From positions 124,001 to 188,000 of the forward strand of contig JADJYX010000017.1 of assembly GCA_016719535.1 (NCBI GenBank): DNA of 64,000 bases, read 5' to 3'. Below are positions 25,117-36,701 of this stretch, piece after piece. Below the pieces are notes generated by a model, which did no database searches, was not told the DNA's origin, and was given only the letters and a program-made list of their open reading frames with translations. This stretch comes from Rubrivivax sp. (GTDB lineage Bacteria; Pseudomonadota; Gammaproteobacteria; Burkholderiales; Burkholderiaceae_C). How positions within the stretch are numbered: the stretch's first letter is position 1; every line of letters starts with the position of its first letter. The position numbers and the translations under genes were made by a program.

Positions 25117-25611
25117 ATGACCGATACCCCTGGCATGAGATCGCTGCGCTTGACCCCCCTGTGGCGCCCGCGCTCGACGCTGAATACACCGAGTGCATTC
25201 CGCGTCGAGGTCCGGCCGCCGTCGTTGCGCCACGCGCCGGCGACGCTGGGACAGCGGCTGCTGTTCTGGCTGATGGCGCCGGCACCGCAGGAAGCCGCCC
25301 CACCCATCAACCGCCTGCCCGGCGTCAAGCAGGACTTTCTGGCCTGCCTGGACGACGTGCCGCTGCCTCGGGTCGACGGCCTGCGCTCGGCGATCGCTTG
25401 CGCGCGCTCGCTGCGCGAGCTCTGGCACCTGCGCGCCGAGGTCTACAACACCGTCGGTCGCGCCCACAGCGAGTTCGAGGCCGAACGCCGGCTCGACCGA
25501 CTCAACCGCCACTTTCCCACGCGCGCGCCGCGAGCCGGCACGCCGCTGCGCAGCGCGCCGCGGCACGGCCGGCCCACCCAGGCGCCGGTCACCCTGTTGC
25601 CCCTTCGCTGA
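25117..25611 (+). CDS. hypothetical protein
   Basis: I do not recognise this protein (164 aa from ATG 25117; 158 aa from ATG 25135; 177 aa from GTG 25078). The central part LPPVDGL-like segment, IACARSLRELWHLRAEVYN and HSEFEAERRLDRLNRHFP looks like genuine amphipathic helical protein. The last 30 residues are Arg/Pro-rich. There is no signal peptide or membrane helix. It is followed after 2 bp by another small gene (25614), so the two may function together. Codon usage fits the genome. Confidence 0.6.
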   Translation: MTDTPGMRSLRLTPLWRPRSTLNTPSAFRVEVRPPSLRHAPATLGQRLLFWLMAPAPQEAAPPINRLPGVKQDFLACLDDVPLPRVDGLRSAIACARSLRELWHLRAEVYNTVGRAHSEFEAERRLDRLNRHFPTRAPRAGTPLRSAPRHGRPTQAPVTLLPLR

Positions 25612-25613
25612 CC

Positions 25614-25958
25614 ATGCTGCAACCCTCTCCGCGCCACTTCCTGCCCACCGCCGCCCTGCCCGGCGCCGGCCTGCCGGGCGACCGCATGGCGCGCCTGGCC
25701 GCGCGCAAGGCCTTCGTGGAGCTGAAGCTGAGCTTCATCGACGCCGTCACCATGCTGGCCGGACGCGACGGCGACTGGCTGCGCCAGCAGGTGCGTCACG
25801 CCGAGGAGCCGGTGGACCTGTGGCTGCTGCGCGGCCCCCTGTTCGACGCCCTGCGCGGCGGCGAGCCCGAGCGCCGCGTGGCCCGGCTGCGCCTGCGCCG
25901 CGGCCTCGACAGCCTGTTTCCCGATACGGCGCCGGCCAGCGGCTTCGGCGCATTCTGA
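25614..25958 (+). CDS. small hypothetical protein
   Basis: This is a 114-aa soluble protein without recognised domain. It contains a helical core RMARLAARKAFVELKLSFIDAVTMLAGRDGDWL in three contiguous parts, then VDLWLLRGPLFDALRG and RRVARLRLRRGLDSLFPD. The ATG lies 2 bp after the stop of the preceding gene, which argues for an operon and supports both as real. It is convergent with the M14 deacylase gene. No function is proposed. Confidence 0.6.
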   Translation: MLQPSPRHFLPTAALPGAGLPGDRMARLAARKAFVELKLSFIDAVTMLAGRDGDWLRQQVRHAEEPVDLWLLRGPLFDALRGGEPERRVARLRLRRGLDSLFPDTAPASGFGAF

Positions 25959-25992
25959 CCCGCCCCGGGGCCGCACCAGACCGGCTGGCCCT

Positions 25993-26940
25993 TCAGGATT
26001 CGTAACGCCCCAGGCGCACCTGCGTATTGCCCGGCCGGGCATGCTGCATCGAGGGCATCACCAGCACCGTATCGTCATAGGGCGCACACCAGACCTGGTC
26101 GCCGTCCTGCGCGATCGGCGTGCCCGCCCTGGGCACCACGCCCAGGCCCTGCACCGGCAGCAGAAAGCGGAAGTCGCGGCTGCGCGCCACCACCGCCTCG
26201 GTCACCCGCACCAGGCGCTGGCGTGCGGGCAGCGGCAGCTGTTGATGCTGCTGCACCCAGGTGGCGTCGGCCAGCCCCGTCAGGCCCAGAAAGCGCACCA
26301 GGGTGTCGATGGCCACCGCCTTCGAACTGCGCGACCAGTGCTGGCCGCATTCGATCAGCAGGGCGCGCTTGGGTGAAGCCGGGTCGCCGAAGCCGCCGCG
26401 TTCGACCATGCGCAGGCCGGCCGGGTGCCCGGTGTCGATGAGCAGGTCGCCCGGCACGCCGAGCTCGCGCGCATAGTCGGCGTTCTTGTCGACCGTGCCG
26501 CACACCATCAGTGGCCGGCAGTCCTCGTGCATCGAATGGATGTCGAGCACGACATCGGCGTCGTCGACGAAGGGTCGCAACGCGCGCGCGCGGCGCAGTT
26601 CGACCGAATCGCGCGGCCCCTGCAGTTCGGCATCGGCCCACACCCGGTTGAGGTCTTCGTCGACGAAGCGCGAGCGGTGCGGGGCCTCGGCGTCGAAGGT
26701 TTCGAAGGCGTCGATGTTGGCAAAGGTCAGCGTCAGCCGGCCGCGACGCGGCGCGAAGCCCAGCGCGAGCAGCCACACCAGCGCATGCGCACCGCAGATC
26801 TCGTTGCCGTGGGTCAGCGCCTGCACCAGCACCCGGGGGCCTGGCTGACCGCTGTCCAGCACGTGCACATAGTCGACGTCGGCATTGCCGCGGCGCAGGT
26901 GACGGATGTCGGGCGGCAGGATCTCCAGCGGAGCGGTCAT
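25993..26940 (-). CDS. M14-family succinylglutamate desuccinylase/aspartoacylase-like zinc hydrolase
   Basis: This 315-aa member of the aspartoacylase/succinylglutamate desuccinylase branch of zinc carboxypeptidases has a complete active site: His44 and Glu47 (THGNE), His135 (DIHSMHED), the carboxylate-binding DLNR at 96-99 and a catalytic Glu197 in LIECGQHW. Such enzymes remove acyl groups from N-acyl amino acids. ATG at 26940 is preceded by GGTGAA. It diverges from a peptide-type importer, so it could process the imported substrate. Confidence 0.82.
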   Translation of the reverse strand: MTAPLEILPPDIRHLRRGNADVDYVHVLDSGQPGPRVLVQALTHGNEICGAHALVWLLALGFAPRRGRLTLTFANIDAFETFDAEAPHRSRFVDEDLNRVWADAELQGPRDSVELRRARALRPFVDDADVVLDIHSMHEDCRPLMVCGTVDKNADYARELGVPGDLLIDTGHPAGLRMVERGGFGDPASPKRALLIECGQHWSRSSKAVAIDTLVRFLGLTGLADATWVQQHQQLPLPARQRLVRVTEAVVARSRDFRFLLPVQGLGVVPRAGTPIAQDGDQVWCAPYDDTVLVMPSMQHARPGNTQVRLGRYES

Positions 26941-27232
26941 CAAGGGTTCACCTCGGCTCGGGTCCCGTGGCGGCTGCGGGTTTGTATGGGGTTCCGCCAG
27001 TCGGGAAGTATCGCCGCAGGGATCACAATCCGCCGCCACTGCAGAGCACGAATCCGGTGCGTCTCGTCAGGCACGGCGCTTGCTGATCGGGGGTCGACAG
27101 GCTTCGGGGCGGCCCCGATTCGCACCCCGGTGTCTGACCGTAGCATCTCCGCCTGTTGCCGCCTGTTGCGGCCCATCGCCCACACCGGTGCCCGACGCTG
27201 CTGCCAGGCCAATTCAAACCCAGGAGATCCAG
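26941..27232. other. 292-bp divergent intergenic region
   Basis: This gap separates the M14 deacylase (minus) from the first binding-protein gene (plus), so both promoters should lie here. I see a GC-rich inverted repeat around 27109-27138 (GGGGCGGCCCC core) and a tandem CGCCTGTTGC duplication near 27151-27170. AGGAGATCC just before 27233 is the ribosome binding site. No clear sigma-70 or sigma-54 promoter and no riboswitch were recognised. Confidence 0.4.
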
Positions 27233-29023
27233 ATGCAAGAGAACGAAATCCGCTCGCTGATCGAACAGGTGCGCGATGGGGCATTGCCGCGGCGCAGCTT
27301 CATCACCCGCATGGTGGGTGTGGGCCTGACGGCGCCGATGGCCTCGATGCTGCTGATGCACGCCGGCATCGCGCAGGCGCAGACCACGCTGCCCTACAAG
27401 CCCACCAAGCGCGGCGGCGGCGGCACGCTCAAGGTGCTGTGGTGGCAAGGCCCGGTGCACCTGAATCCGCATTGGGCCACCGGCACCAAGGAGCAGGAAG
27501 GCTCGCGCGTCTTCTACGAGCCGCTGGCCGGCTGGGACGCCGACGGCAACCTCTACCCGATTCTGGCGGCCGAGATTCCCACGGCGCAGAACGGCGGTCT
27601 GTCGGCCGACGGCAGGAGCGTCACCTGGAAGCTCAAGCGCGGTGTCACCTGGCACGACGGCCAGCCCTTCACGGCCGACGACGTGGTCTTCAACTGGGAG
27701 TTCTGCAAGGACCCGGCCACCTCGTCGTCGCTGATCTCGGTCTACCGCGACATCATGGTCACCAAGGTCGATTCGCACACCGTGCGCGTGACCTTCCCGA
27801 AGTCCACGCCGTTCTGGGCCGAACCCTTCGTCGGCACCTCCGGGATGATCATCCCGCGCCACCTGTTCAAGGACTATATCGGCGCCAAGTCACGCGAGGC
27901 GCCGATGAACCAGAAGCCGGTGGGCACCGGCCCGTACAAGTTCGTCGATTTCAAGCCGGGCGACATGCTGCGCGCCACCGCCTACGAGGGCTACCACATC
28001 GCCAACCGGCCGCATTTCGACGCCTTCGAGATGAAGGGCGGCGGCGACGCCATCGGCGCCGCGCGCGCCGTGCTGCAGACCGGCGAATACGACTACGCCT
28101 GGAACCTGCAGGTCGAGGACGAGATCCTCAAGCGCCTGGAGGCCAGCGGCCGCGGCCGCGTCAACATCGTCGCCGGCGGCAACATCGAATTCATGCTGCT
28201 GAGCTACACCGACCCCTGGAACGAGGTCGAAGGCGAGCGCGGCCATGCCAAGAGCCGTCACCCCGCCTTCCAGGACAAGGCCGTGCGCGACGCCATGGGC
28301 CTGCTGATCGACCGCAAGGGCGTGCAGGACTTCATCTACGGCCGCACCGGCGTGGCCACGCCCAACTTCCTGAACAACCCGCCGCGCTTCAGCAGCAAGA
28401 ACCTCAAGTTCGAATTCAACATCGACAAGGCCAACCAGATCCTGGAGGCCGCCGGCTGGAAGAAGGGCGCCGACGGCATCCGCGCCAAGGGCAACGTCAA
28501 GCTGAAATTCGTCTTCCAGACCTCGGTCAACCAGCCGCGGCAGAAGACGCAGGCCATCATCAAGGACGCCTGCGCCAAGGCCGGCATCGAACTCGAGCTC
28601 AAGAGCGTGACGGCGGCCGTATTCTTCGGCGGCGACTTCGCCAACCCGGACACCTACCAGAAGTTCTGGTGCGACATGCAGATGTACACCACCACCATGA
28701 CCCAGCCCGACCCGCAGCTGTTCATGGAGCAGTACTGCAGCTGGGAGCTGGCGCAGAAGGACAACAAATGGGCCAAGCGCAACATCAGCCGCTGGCGCAG
28801 TGAGGAATACGACGCCACCCACAAGGCCGCGCAGGTCGAGCTCGACCCGGTCAAGCGCGCCGCCATGTTCATCCAGATGAACGACGTCGTGTGCCGCGAC
28901 GGCTACGTGCAGCCGCTGGTCTACCGGCCGCGCGCCTCGGCCGCCGTCACCAAGCTGGTGCCGCACCTCTCCGGCTGGGACAACGACCTCTGGGCACTGG
29001 CCCACTGGTACAAGGAAGCCTGA
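27233..29023 (+). CDS. peptide-type ABC transporter substrate-binding protein 1 (SBP family 5)
   Basis: This 596-aa periplasmic solute-binding protein has a long twin-arginine (Tat-type) signal, PRRSFITRMVGVGLTAPMAS ending near AQAQ (about residue 46). Family-5 motifs include LAAEIPTAQNGGLSADGRSVTWKLK, VTWHDGQPFTADDVVFNW and KPVGTGPYKFVDFKPGD. Ligands of this family are oligopeptides, dipeptides, glutathione or sugars; the specificity here is unknown. It is followed by a close paralogue and then the permeases and ATPases. Confidence 0.9.
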   Translation: MQENEIRSLIEQVRDGALPRRSFITRMVGVGLTAPMASMLLMHAGIAQAQTTLPYKPTKRGGGGTLKVLWWQGPVHLNPHWATGTKEQEGSRVFYEPLAGWDADGNLYPILAAEIPTAQNGGLSADGRSVTWKLKRGVTWHDGQPFTADDVVFNWEFCKDPATSSSLISVYRDIMVTKVDSHTVRVTFPKSTPFWAEPFVGTSGMIIPRHLFKDYIGAKSREAPMNQKPVGTGPYKFVDFKPGDMLRATAYEGYHIANRPHFDAFEMKGGGDAIGAARAVLQTGEYDYAWNLQVEDEILKRLEASGRGRVNIVAGGNIEFMLLSYTDPWNEVEGERGHAKSRHPAFQDKAVRDAMGLLIDRKGVQDFIYGRTGVATPNFLNNPPRFSSKNLKFEFNIDKANQILEAAGWKKGADGIRAKGNVKLKFVFQTSVNQPRQKTQAIIKDACAKAGIELELKSVTAAVFFGGDFANPDTYQKFWCDMQMYTTTMTQPDPQLFMEQYCSWELAQKDNKWAKRNISRWRSEEYDATHKAAQVELDPVKRAAMFIQMNDVVCRDGYVQPLVYRPRASAAVTKLVPHLSGWDNDLWALAHWYKEA

Positions 29024-29148
29024 GGCCGCGGCGCGTGACGAGCCCGACCGGCGCCGAGGGGCGCGCGTCCGGGTTCCATTGGCGCGCCGCGTGCCGGCCC
29101 AGGCTGCGCGGCTCCGACACCACGGATAACCGAACCCGGAGAGTTCCC

Positions 29149-30936
29149 ATGCAAGAAGAAGAAATCCGCTCGCTGATCGAGCAGGTTCGCGAAGGCACGC
29201 TGCCGCGCCGCAGCTTCATCGGCCGCCTGGCCGCGCTGGGCCTCACGGCCCCGATGGCGGGCACGCTGCTGCTGAATGCCGGCGTGGCGCAGGCGCAGAC
29301 GCTGCCGCCCTACAAGCCCACCAGGCGCGGCGGTGGCGGCACGCTGAAGATGATCTACTGGCAGGGCGCGGTGCACCTCAACCCGCACTATGCCGGCGGC
29401 ACCAAGGACCAGGACGCCAGCCGCATCTTCTACGAGCCGCTGGCCGGCTGGGACCTCGAAGGCAACCTGATCCCCGCCCTGGCCGCCGAGATCCCCACGC
29501 GCGCCAACGGCGGCTTGTCGGCCGACGGCCGCAGCGTGACCTGGAAGCTCAAGCAAGGCGTCACGTGGCACGACGGCAAGCCCTTCAGCGCCGACGACGT
29601 GGTCTTCACCGCCGCCTATGCCGGCGATCCGGCGGCGGCGATGGTCACCATCGCCACCTACAAGGACATCAAGGTGGTCAAGGTCGACGCGCACACGGTG
29701 CGCGTCGAATACCCGCGCCCGACGCCGTTCTGGGCCGAGGCCCTGGTCGGCAGCGTCGGCTGCATCCTGCCCAAGCATGTGTTCGAGCCCTTCATGGGCG
29801 CCAAGTCGCGCGAAAACCCGGCCAATCTCAAGCCGGTGGGCACCGGCCCGTACAAGATCGCCGACTTCAAGCCGGGTGACTTCCTGCGCGCCACCGCCAA
29901 CACCGCCTACCACGTGCCCAACCAGCCCTTCTTCGACGCGCTCGAGGTCAAGGGCGGCGGCGACGCCACCAGCGCCGCGCGCGCCGTGCTGCAGACGGCC
30001 GAATTCGACATCGGCTGGAACCTGGCCGTCGAGGACGAGATCCTCAAGCGGCTGGAAGCCAGCGGCCGCGGCAAGATGATCTTCCACGCCGGCAGCGACA
30101 TCGAATTCGTCGCGCTCAACGTCACCGACCCCTGGAACGAGGTCGACGGCGAACGCGCCAGCGCCAAGAGCCGGCACCCCGCCTTCAGCGACAAGGCCGT
30201 GCGCGAGGCGATGAGCCTGCTGATCGACCGCAAGGGCATCGCCGAGGTGATCTACGGCCGCGGCGCCATCGCCACCGCCAATTTCCTCAACAACCCGCCG
30301 CGCTTCCGCAGCCCCAACACCAGCTACGAATTCAACATCGACAAGGCCGTCCAGGTGCTGGAGGCCGCGGGCTGGAAGAAGGGCGCCGACGGCATCCGTG
30401 CCAAGGGCAACGTCAAGCTCAAATTCGTCTACCAGACCTCGGTCAGCGGTCCGCGCCAGAAGTGCCAGGCCATCATCAAGGACGCCTGCACCAAGGCCGG
30501 CATCGACCTCGAACTGAAGAGCGTGGTGGCCTCGGTGTTCTTCGGCAGCGACTTCGCCAACCCGGACACCTACCAGAAGTTCTGGGCCGACATGGAGATG
30601 TTCACCACCACCATGACGCAGCCCGATCCGCAGTTCTTCATGGAGCAGTTCACCACCGAGCAGATCGCGCAGAAGGCCAACAAGTGGGCCAGCCGCAACC
30701 TCTCGCGCTGGAGCAACGCCGAATACGACGCCACCTTCAAGGCCGCGCAGGTCGAACTCGACCCCGCCAGGCGCGCCGCGCTGTTCATCAAGCTCAACGA
30801 CCTGGTGGTGGCCGACAAATACATCATCCCGCTGTTCGCGCGGCCGCGGCCCTATGGCGTGGTCAACAAGCTGCAGCCGGTGCTGTCGGCCTGGGACAAC
30901 ATGACCTGGGCGCTGGGCTACTGGTACAAGGATTGA
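29149..30936 (+). CDS. peptide-type ABC transporter substrate-binding protein 2 (tandem paralogue)
   Basis: This 595-aa second binding protein has the same architecture as the preceding gene: a Tat-type signal PRRSFIGRLAALGLTAPMAG, then many stretches identical to its neighbour, such as ADGIRAKGNVKLKF and FANPDTYQKFW. The differences are spread over the whole length, which indicates an older tandem duplication with divergence rather than a recent copy. Two binding proteins feeding one permease pair probably widen substrate range. A 125-bp gap separates them with no recognised promoter. Confidence 0.9.
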   Translation: MQEEEIRSLIEQVREGTLPRRSFIGRLAALGLTAPMAGTLLLNAGVAQAQTLPPYKPTRRGGGGTLKMIYWQGAVHLNPHYAGGTKDQDASRIFYEPLAGWDLEGNLIPALAAEIPTRANGGLSADGRSVTWKLKQGVTWHDGKPFSADDVVFTAAYAGDPAAAMVTIATYKDIKVVKVDAHTVRVEYPRPTPFWAEALVGSVGCILPKHVFEPFMGAKSRENPANLKPVGTGPYKIADFKPGDFLRATANTAYHVPNQPFFDALEVKGGGDATSAARAVLQTAEFDIGWNLAVEDEILKRLEASGRGKMIFHAGSDIEFVALNVTDPWNEVDGERASAKSRHPAFSDKAVREAMSLLIDRKGIAEVIYGRGAIATANFLNNPPRFRSPNTSYEFNIDKAVQVLEAAGWKKGADGIRAKGNVKLKFVYQTSVSGPRQKCQAIIKDACTKAGIDLELKSVVASVFFGSDFANPDTYQKFWADMEMFTTTMTQPDPQFFMEQFTTEQIAQKANKWASRNLSRWSNAEYDATFKAAQVELDPARRAALFIKLNDLVVADKYIIPLFARPRPYGVVNKLQPVLSAWDNMTWALGYWYKD

Positions 30937-31027
30937 CCCAGCCCCGAGCGGGCGCCGCGGGGAGACCGGCCCCACCGGATCCGCGGCGGCCGCTTGAATT
31001 TCGCACCTAGGTCGGGAGCCGTATCGC

Positions 31028-31987
31028 TTGCTCAACTATATCTTTCGCCGACTGCTGATCGCCCTGCCCAGCCTGCTCGGCATCAGCCTCGTGCTGTTCA
31101 CGGTGCTGGCCCTGGCCCCCGGCGACCCCTTCGAAGAACTGGCCACCAACCCGAACGTGCCGCCCGAGGTGCGCATGGCGCTGCGCGCGCAGTTCGGCCT
31201 CGACGACCCGGTGTGGGAGCGCTATCTGCGCTGGCTGGCGAGCATGCTCAAGGGCGACTGGGGCTTCTCCTTCGTCAGCCGCATCGACGTCGATCAGCTC
31301 ATCGCGCAGCGCATCCCGGTCACGCTGGTGATCATCGGTGCCTCGCAGCTGGTGGCGCTGCTGATCGCGCTGCCGGTGGGCATCCTGGCCGCCGTCAAGC
31401 CCTACAGCTGGTTCGACCGCATCGCCAGCACGCTGGCCTTCATCGGCTTCTCGCTGCCGACCTTCTTCACCGGCATCCTGTTCATCCTGTTCTTCTCCAT
31501 CTATCTCGGCTGGCTGCCTTTCGTCTTCCGCGCCGACATCAGCGAGACCGGCTGGGCCTGGTGGTGGGAGCACATCAAGCAGAGCATCATGCCGGTGATG
31601 GTGCTGGGCCTGTTCCAGGCCGCGAGCTGGATGCGCTACGTGCGCAGCTCGGTGCTCGACGTCATCCGCCTCGACTACGTGACCACCGCGCGCAGCAAGG
31701 GCCTGAAGGAAAGCGTCGTCATCAACAAGCACGTGGTGCGCAACGCCATGATCCCGGTGGTGACGCTGATCGCGCTGCAGCTGCCGCAGCTGTTCGGCGG
31801 CGCCATCGTCACCGAGCAGATCTTCCGCATCCCGGGCATCGGCTCGCTGCTCATCGACGCCATCCTGCGCAACGACACCCCGGTCATCATGGCCGTCACC
31901 TTCGTGCTCAGCGCGCTGGTGATCCTCTTCAACCTCCTGGCTGACATCATCTATGGCTGGCTCGACCCCCGCATCAGCTACCGCTGA
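31028..31987 (+). CDS. ABC transporter permease (DppB/OppB type)
   Basis: This 319-aa inner-membrane permease has about six helices. It begins YIFRRLLIALPSLLGISLVLF, has the LAPGDPFEELATNPNVPPEV loop typical of DppB, and the EAA loop TTARSKGLKESVVINKHVVRN. The start is TTG at 31028, with GGGAG upstream. Its last 35 bp overlap the next permease gene. It forms the translocation pore with the permease at 31953. Confidence 0.93.
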   Translation: MLNYIFRRLLIALPSLLGISLVLFTVLALAPGDPFEELATNPNVPPEVRMALRAQFGLDDPVWERYLRWLASMLKGDWGFSFVSRIDVDQLIAQRIPVTLVIIGASQLVALLIALPVGILAAVKPYSWFDRIASTLAFIGFSLPTFFTGILFILFFSIYLGWLPFVFRADISETGWAWWWEHIKQSIMPVMVLGLFQAASWMRYVRSSVLDVIRLDYVTTARSKGLKESVVINKHVVRNAMIPVVTLIALQLPQLFGGAIVTEQIFRIPGIGSLLIDAILRNDTPVIMAVTFVLSALVILFNLLADIIYGWLDPRISYR

Positions 31988-32894
31988 CAAGCCGCCGCAG
32001 CTGGGCAAGGCGGTCGCCAGCGTCTCGCCCTGGGCCGAGGCCTGGCGGCGCTTCAAGCGCCACCGGCTGGCCTACTGGAGCCTGTGGGTGCTGGGCCTGC
32101 TGGCGCTGGCGGTGCTGCTCGGCCCGCTGGTCTACAAGGTCGGCATCAACGACATCGACTTCAAGGCGCGGCTGGCGCCGCCCTCGGCTGCCCACCCGAT
32201 GGGCACCGACGATCTCGGCCGCGACCTGCTGGCGCGCATGCTCTACGGCGGCCGCATCTCGCTGGCCGTGGGCCTGGCGGCGATGCTGATGGCCATCACC
32301 GTGGGCGTGGTCATCGGCGCCATCGCCGGCATCAGCCGCGGCTGGGTCGACGCGGTGCTGATGTGGGTCACCGACCTCTTCCTGAGCCTGCCGCAACTGC
32401 CGCTGCTGCTGCTGCTGATCTTCCTCTTCCGCGAGGCGCTGAAAAGCCTGTTCGGCCTCGAGGTCGGCATGTTCATCCTCATCGTCGCGGTGATCGGCGG
32501 CTTTCGCTGGATGCCGGTGGCGCGGCTGGTGCGGGCGCAGTTCTTCAGCCTGCGCGAGAAGGAGTTCGTCGAAGCCGCGCGGGCGCTGGGTGCCAGCGTG
32601 CCGCGGCAGGTGGTGCGCCACATCCTGCCCAACAGCCTGGGCCCGGTGATCGTGGCCGCCACCATCGACGTGGCCGCGGCCATCATCGCCGAGAGCACGC
32701 TGTCCTTCCTGGGCCTGGGCTTCCCGCCCGATATCCCGACCTGGGGCCGCATCCTCTACGACGGCCGCGATTTCATGGACATCGCCTGGCACTGGGCGAT
32801 GTTCCCCGGCCTGGCCATCTTCATCACCGTGCTGACCATCAACTTCATCGGCGACGGCCTGCGCGACGCGCTCGATCCGCGACGCGTGCTCTGA
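31953..32894 (+). CDS. ABC transporter permease (DppC/OppC type)
   Basis: This 313-aa second permease has WAEAWRRFKRHRLAYWSLWVL at the N-terminus, the DppC signature HPMGTDDLGRDLLARMLYGGR and the EAA loop EFVEAARALGASVPRQVVRHILPN. It ends FIGDGLRDALDPRRVL, standard for the family. It overlaps the upstream permease by 35 bp, and the ATPase gene starts 2 bp after its stop. Confidence 0.93.
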   Translation: MAGSTPASATADKPPQLGKAVASVSPWAEAWRRFKRHRLAYWSLWVLGLLALAVLLGPLVYKVGINDIDFKARLAPPSAAHPMGTDDLGRDLLARMLYGGRISLAVGLAAMLMAITVGVVIGAIAGISRGWVDAVLMWVTDLFLSLPQLPLLLLLIFLFREALKSLFGLEVGMFILIVAVIGGFRWMPVARLVRAQFFSLREKEFVEAARALGASVPRQVVRHILPNSLGPVIVAATIDVAAAIIAESTLSFLGLGFPPDIPTWGRILYDGRDFMDIAWHWAMFPGLAIFITVLTINFIGDGLRDALDPRRVL

Positions 32895-32896
32895 CC

Positions 32897-34848
<1,952 letters not shown>

Positions 34849-34863
34849 CGCGCGGGCGACCCG

Positions 34864-36663
34864 TCAATCCCCGCTGACCACGCCTTCGCGCCGCGGGTCG
34901 GCGCCACCGAACCAGCCCTCGGGCGTGCGCTGCAGCGCCTGCAGGCCGCTGGGCAGGTCGGCTTCCACCACCTGGTGCCCGCGTGAGCGCAGGGCCTGGC
35001 GCGTGGCCTCGGGGAAGCGCCCGCGCTCCAGCACCGTGGCCGGGCCGTTGAAACTGCCGAAATTGGGCAGCGCAATGGCCTGCTGCACGTCCAGCCCCCA
35101 GTCGCGCGCGGCGATCAGCGTCCGGGCCGTGAAGTGGATGATCGCCGCGCCGCCGGGCGATCCCAGCACCATCTGCAGCTGCCCGCTGCCGCGGTCGAAG
35201 ACCAGCGTCGGGCTCATGCTCGAGCGCGGCCGCTTGCCCGCCTGCACGCGGTTGGCCACCGGCCGGCCCTGTGCATCCGCCGGCACGAAGCTGAAGTCGG
35301 TGAGCTGGTTGTTGAGCAGGAAGCCCCCGGGCAGGCCGGTGCCGCCGTCGCTCATCAGCCGCGCGCCGAACTGCGCCTCGATCGAGGTCGTCATCGCCAC
35401 CGCGCGGCCCTCGGCGTCGACGATGCTCAGGTGGCTGGTGCCGGCTTCGGGCTGCGCCGGCTGCGGCGCGAAGGCCAGCGGCGCGCCGCCAGGCCGGCCG
35501 GCCGGCGCGGTGCCCAGGCTGCGCGGCCCGACCAGCGCCGCGCGCTGGCGCAGGTAGGCGTCGTCGAGCAGGCTGCCCCAGCGGCCGGCCGGTGCAGTGA
35601 CGAAATCGGGGTCGGCCACAAACTGCGCGCGGTCGGCAAAGGCCAGGCGCGCGGCCTCGGCATAGGCATGCAGCCAGTCGGGGCCCGGCACGCCGGCCTG
35701 CAGCGGCAGGGCCACCGGTGCCATGCGGTCCAGCAGGCCCAGGATCTGCATCACCGCCAGGTGCCCTGACGACGGTGGCGGCATGCCGCACACGCGCCAG
35801 CGTGCGCCCCAGTCGGTGCACAGCGCCTCGCGCAGCCGCGGCTGGTAGCCGGCGAGGTCGGCCGCGCTCAGGCGCCCGGGGTTGGACGGGTGCGCGCGCA
35901 CGCGCGCCACGATGTCGGCTGCCACCGGGCCCTGGTGCAGCGCAGCGCTGCCCTGTGCCGCGATGGCCCGCAGCACCGTCGCCAGCGCCGGGTTGCGCAG
36001 CCGGTGGCCCACCGGGTGCGGCTGGCCATCGGCGCGGTAGAAATAGGCGGCGGCCAGCCGGTCTTGCCGCAGCGCCGGGTCGCCCTGCAGCTGCGTGAAC
36101 AGCCGCGGGCTGACGGCAAAGCCGGCCTCCGCCAGCTCGATGGCCGGCTGCAGCAGCTGCGCCCAGGGCAGCCGGCCGTGGTCGCGGTGCGCCGCTTCCA
36201 GCATGCGCACGACGCCCGGCACACCCACCGGGCGTCCACCCACGATGGCCTGCAGCATCGGCAGCGGCTGGCCGTCGGGCTGCAGGAACAGGCGCTCGTC
36301 GGCCGCGGCCGGTGCGGTCTCGCGGCCGTCCCAGGCCTGCACCGCACGGCCGTCCCAGTGCAGCAGGAAGGCGCCACCGCCGATGCCGCTGGACTGCGGT
36401 TCCACCAGCGTCAGCACCATCTGCACCGCCACGGCAGCGTCCAACGCGCTGCCGCCGGCGCGCAGCATGCGGTGGCCGGCCTCGGCGGCCAGCGGGTTGG
36501 CGGCGGCCACGGCCTGGCGGCGCACTCGCCAGCCGGCCTTGTCGGTAGCGCCCGAGGCCACCTCGGGCATGGCCGGGGGCGCCTCGGCCACCGGCCGCGG
36601 CGGCGTGGCGCAAGCCCCCAACCAGAGAGCCGCGGCCAGCGCCAAGGGGAAGAGCAAGTTCAT
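34864..36663 (-). CDS. ggt: gamma-glutamyltransferase (lipoprotein)
   Basis: This 599-aa Ntn hydrolase transfers or hydrolyses gamma-glutamyl groups of glutathione and related peptides. It has a lipoprotein signal (LWLGAC, Cys about residue 18). The large-subunit signature is LVEPQSSGIGGGAFLLHW. Autocleavage generates the small subunit with catalytic Thr409 (AGTSHLSIVD). The oxyanion motif reads MSPTLVFDR and the C-terminal Gly pair is GSPGG. It is convergent with the peptide importer; hydrolysis of gamma-glutamyl peptides could feed it. ATG at 36663 is used; an in-frame start at 36708 is also open. Confidence 0.92.
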   Translation of the reverse strand: MNLLFPLALAAALWLGACATPPRPVAEAPPAMPEVASGATDKAGWRVRRQAVAAANPLAAEAGHRMLRAGGSALDAAVAVQMVLTLVEPQSSGIGGGAFLLHWDGRAVQAWDGRETAPAAADERLFLQPDGQPLPMLQAIVGGRPVGVPGVVRMLEAAHRDHGRLPWAQLLQPAIELAEAGFAVSPRLFTQLQGDPALRQDRLAAAYFYRADGQPHPVGHRLRNPALATVLRAIAAQGSAALHQGPVAADIVARVRAHPSNPGRLSAADLAGYQPRLREALCTDWGARWRVCGMPPPSSGHLAVMQILGLLDRMAPVALPLQAGVPGPDWLHAYAEAARLAFADRAQFVADPDFVTAPAGRWGSLLDDAYLRQRAALVGPRSLGTAPAGRPGGAPLAFAPQPAQPEAGTSHLSIVDAEGRAVAMTTSIEAQFGARLMSDGGTGLPGGFLLNNQLTDFSFVPADAQGRPVANRVQAGKRPRSSMSPTLVFDRGSGQLQMVLGSPGGAAIIHFTARTLIAARDWGLDVQQAIALPNFGSFNGPATVLERGRFPEATRQALRSRGHQVVEADLPSGLQALQRTPEGWFGGADPRREGVVSGD

Positions 36664-36701
36664 GCCCGCAGTATCGATGCGAAGCCACGCGCGACGGCCC
36701 C

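Noticed and set aside
26906..27232. N-terminal extension of the first binding protein by about 110 codons
   Set aside because: The ATG at 27233 has an AGGAG site and directly precedes a Tat-type signal; the upstream codons do not resemble protein.
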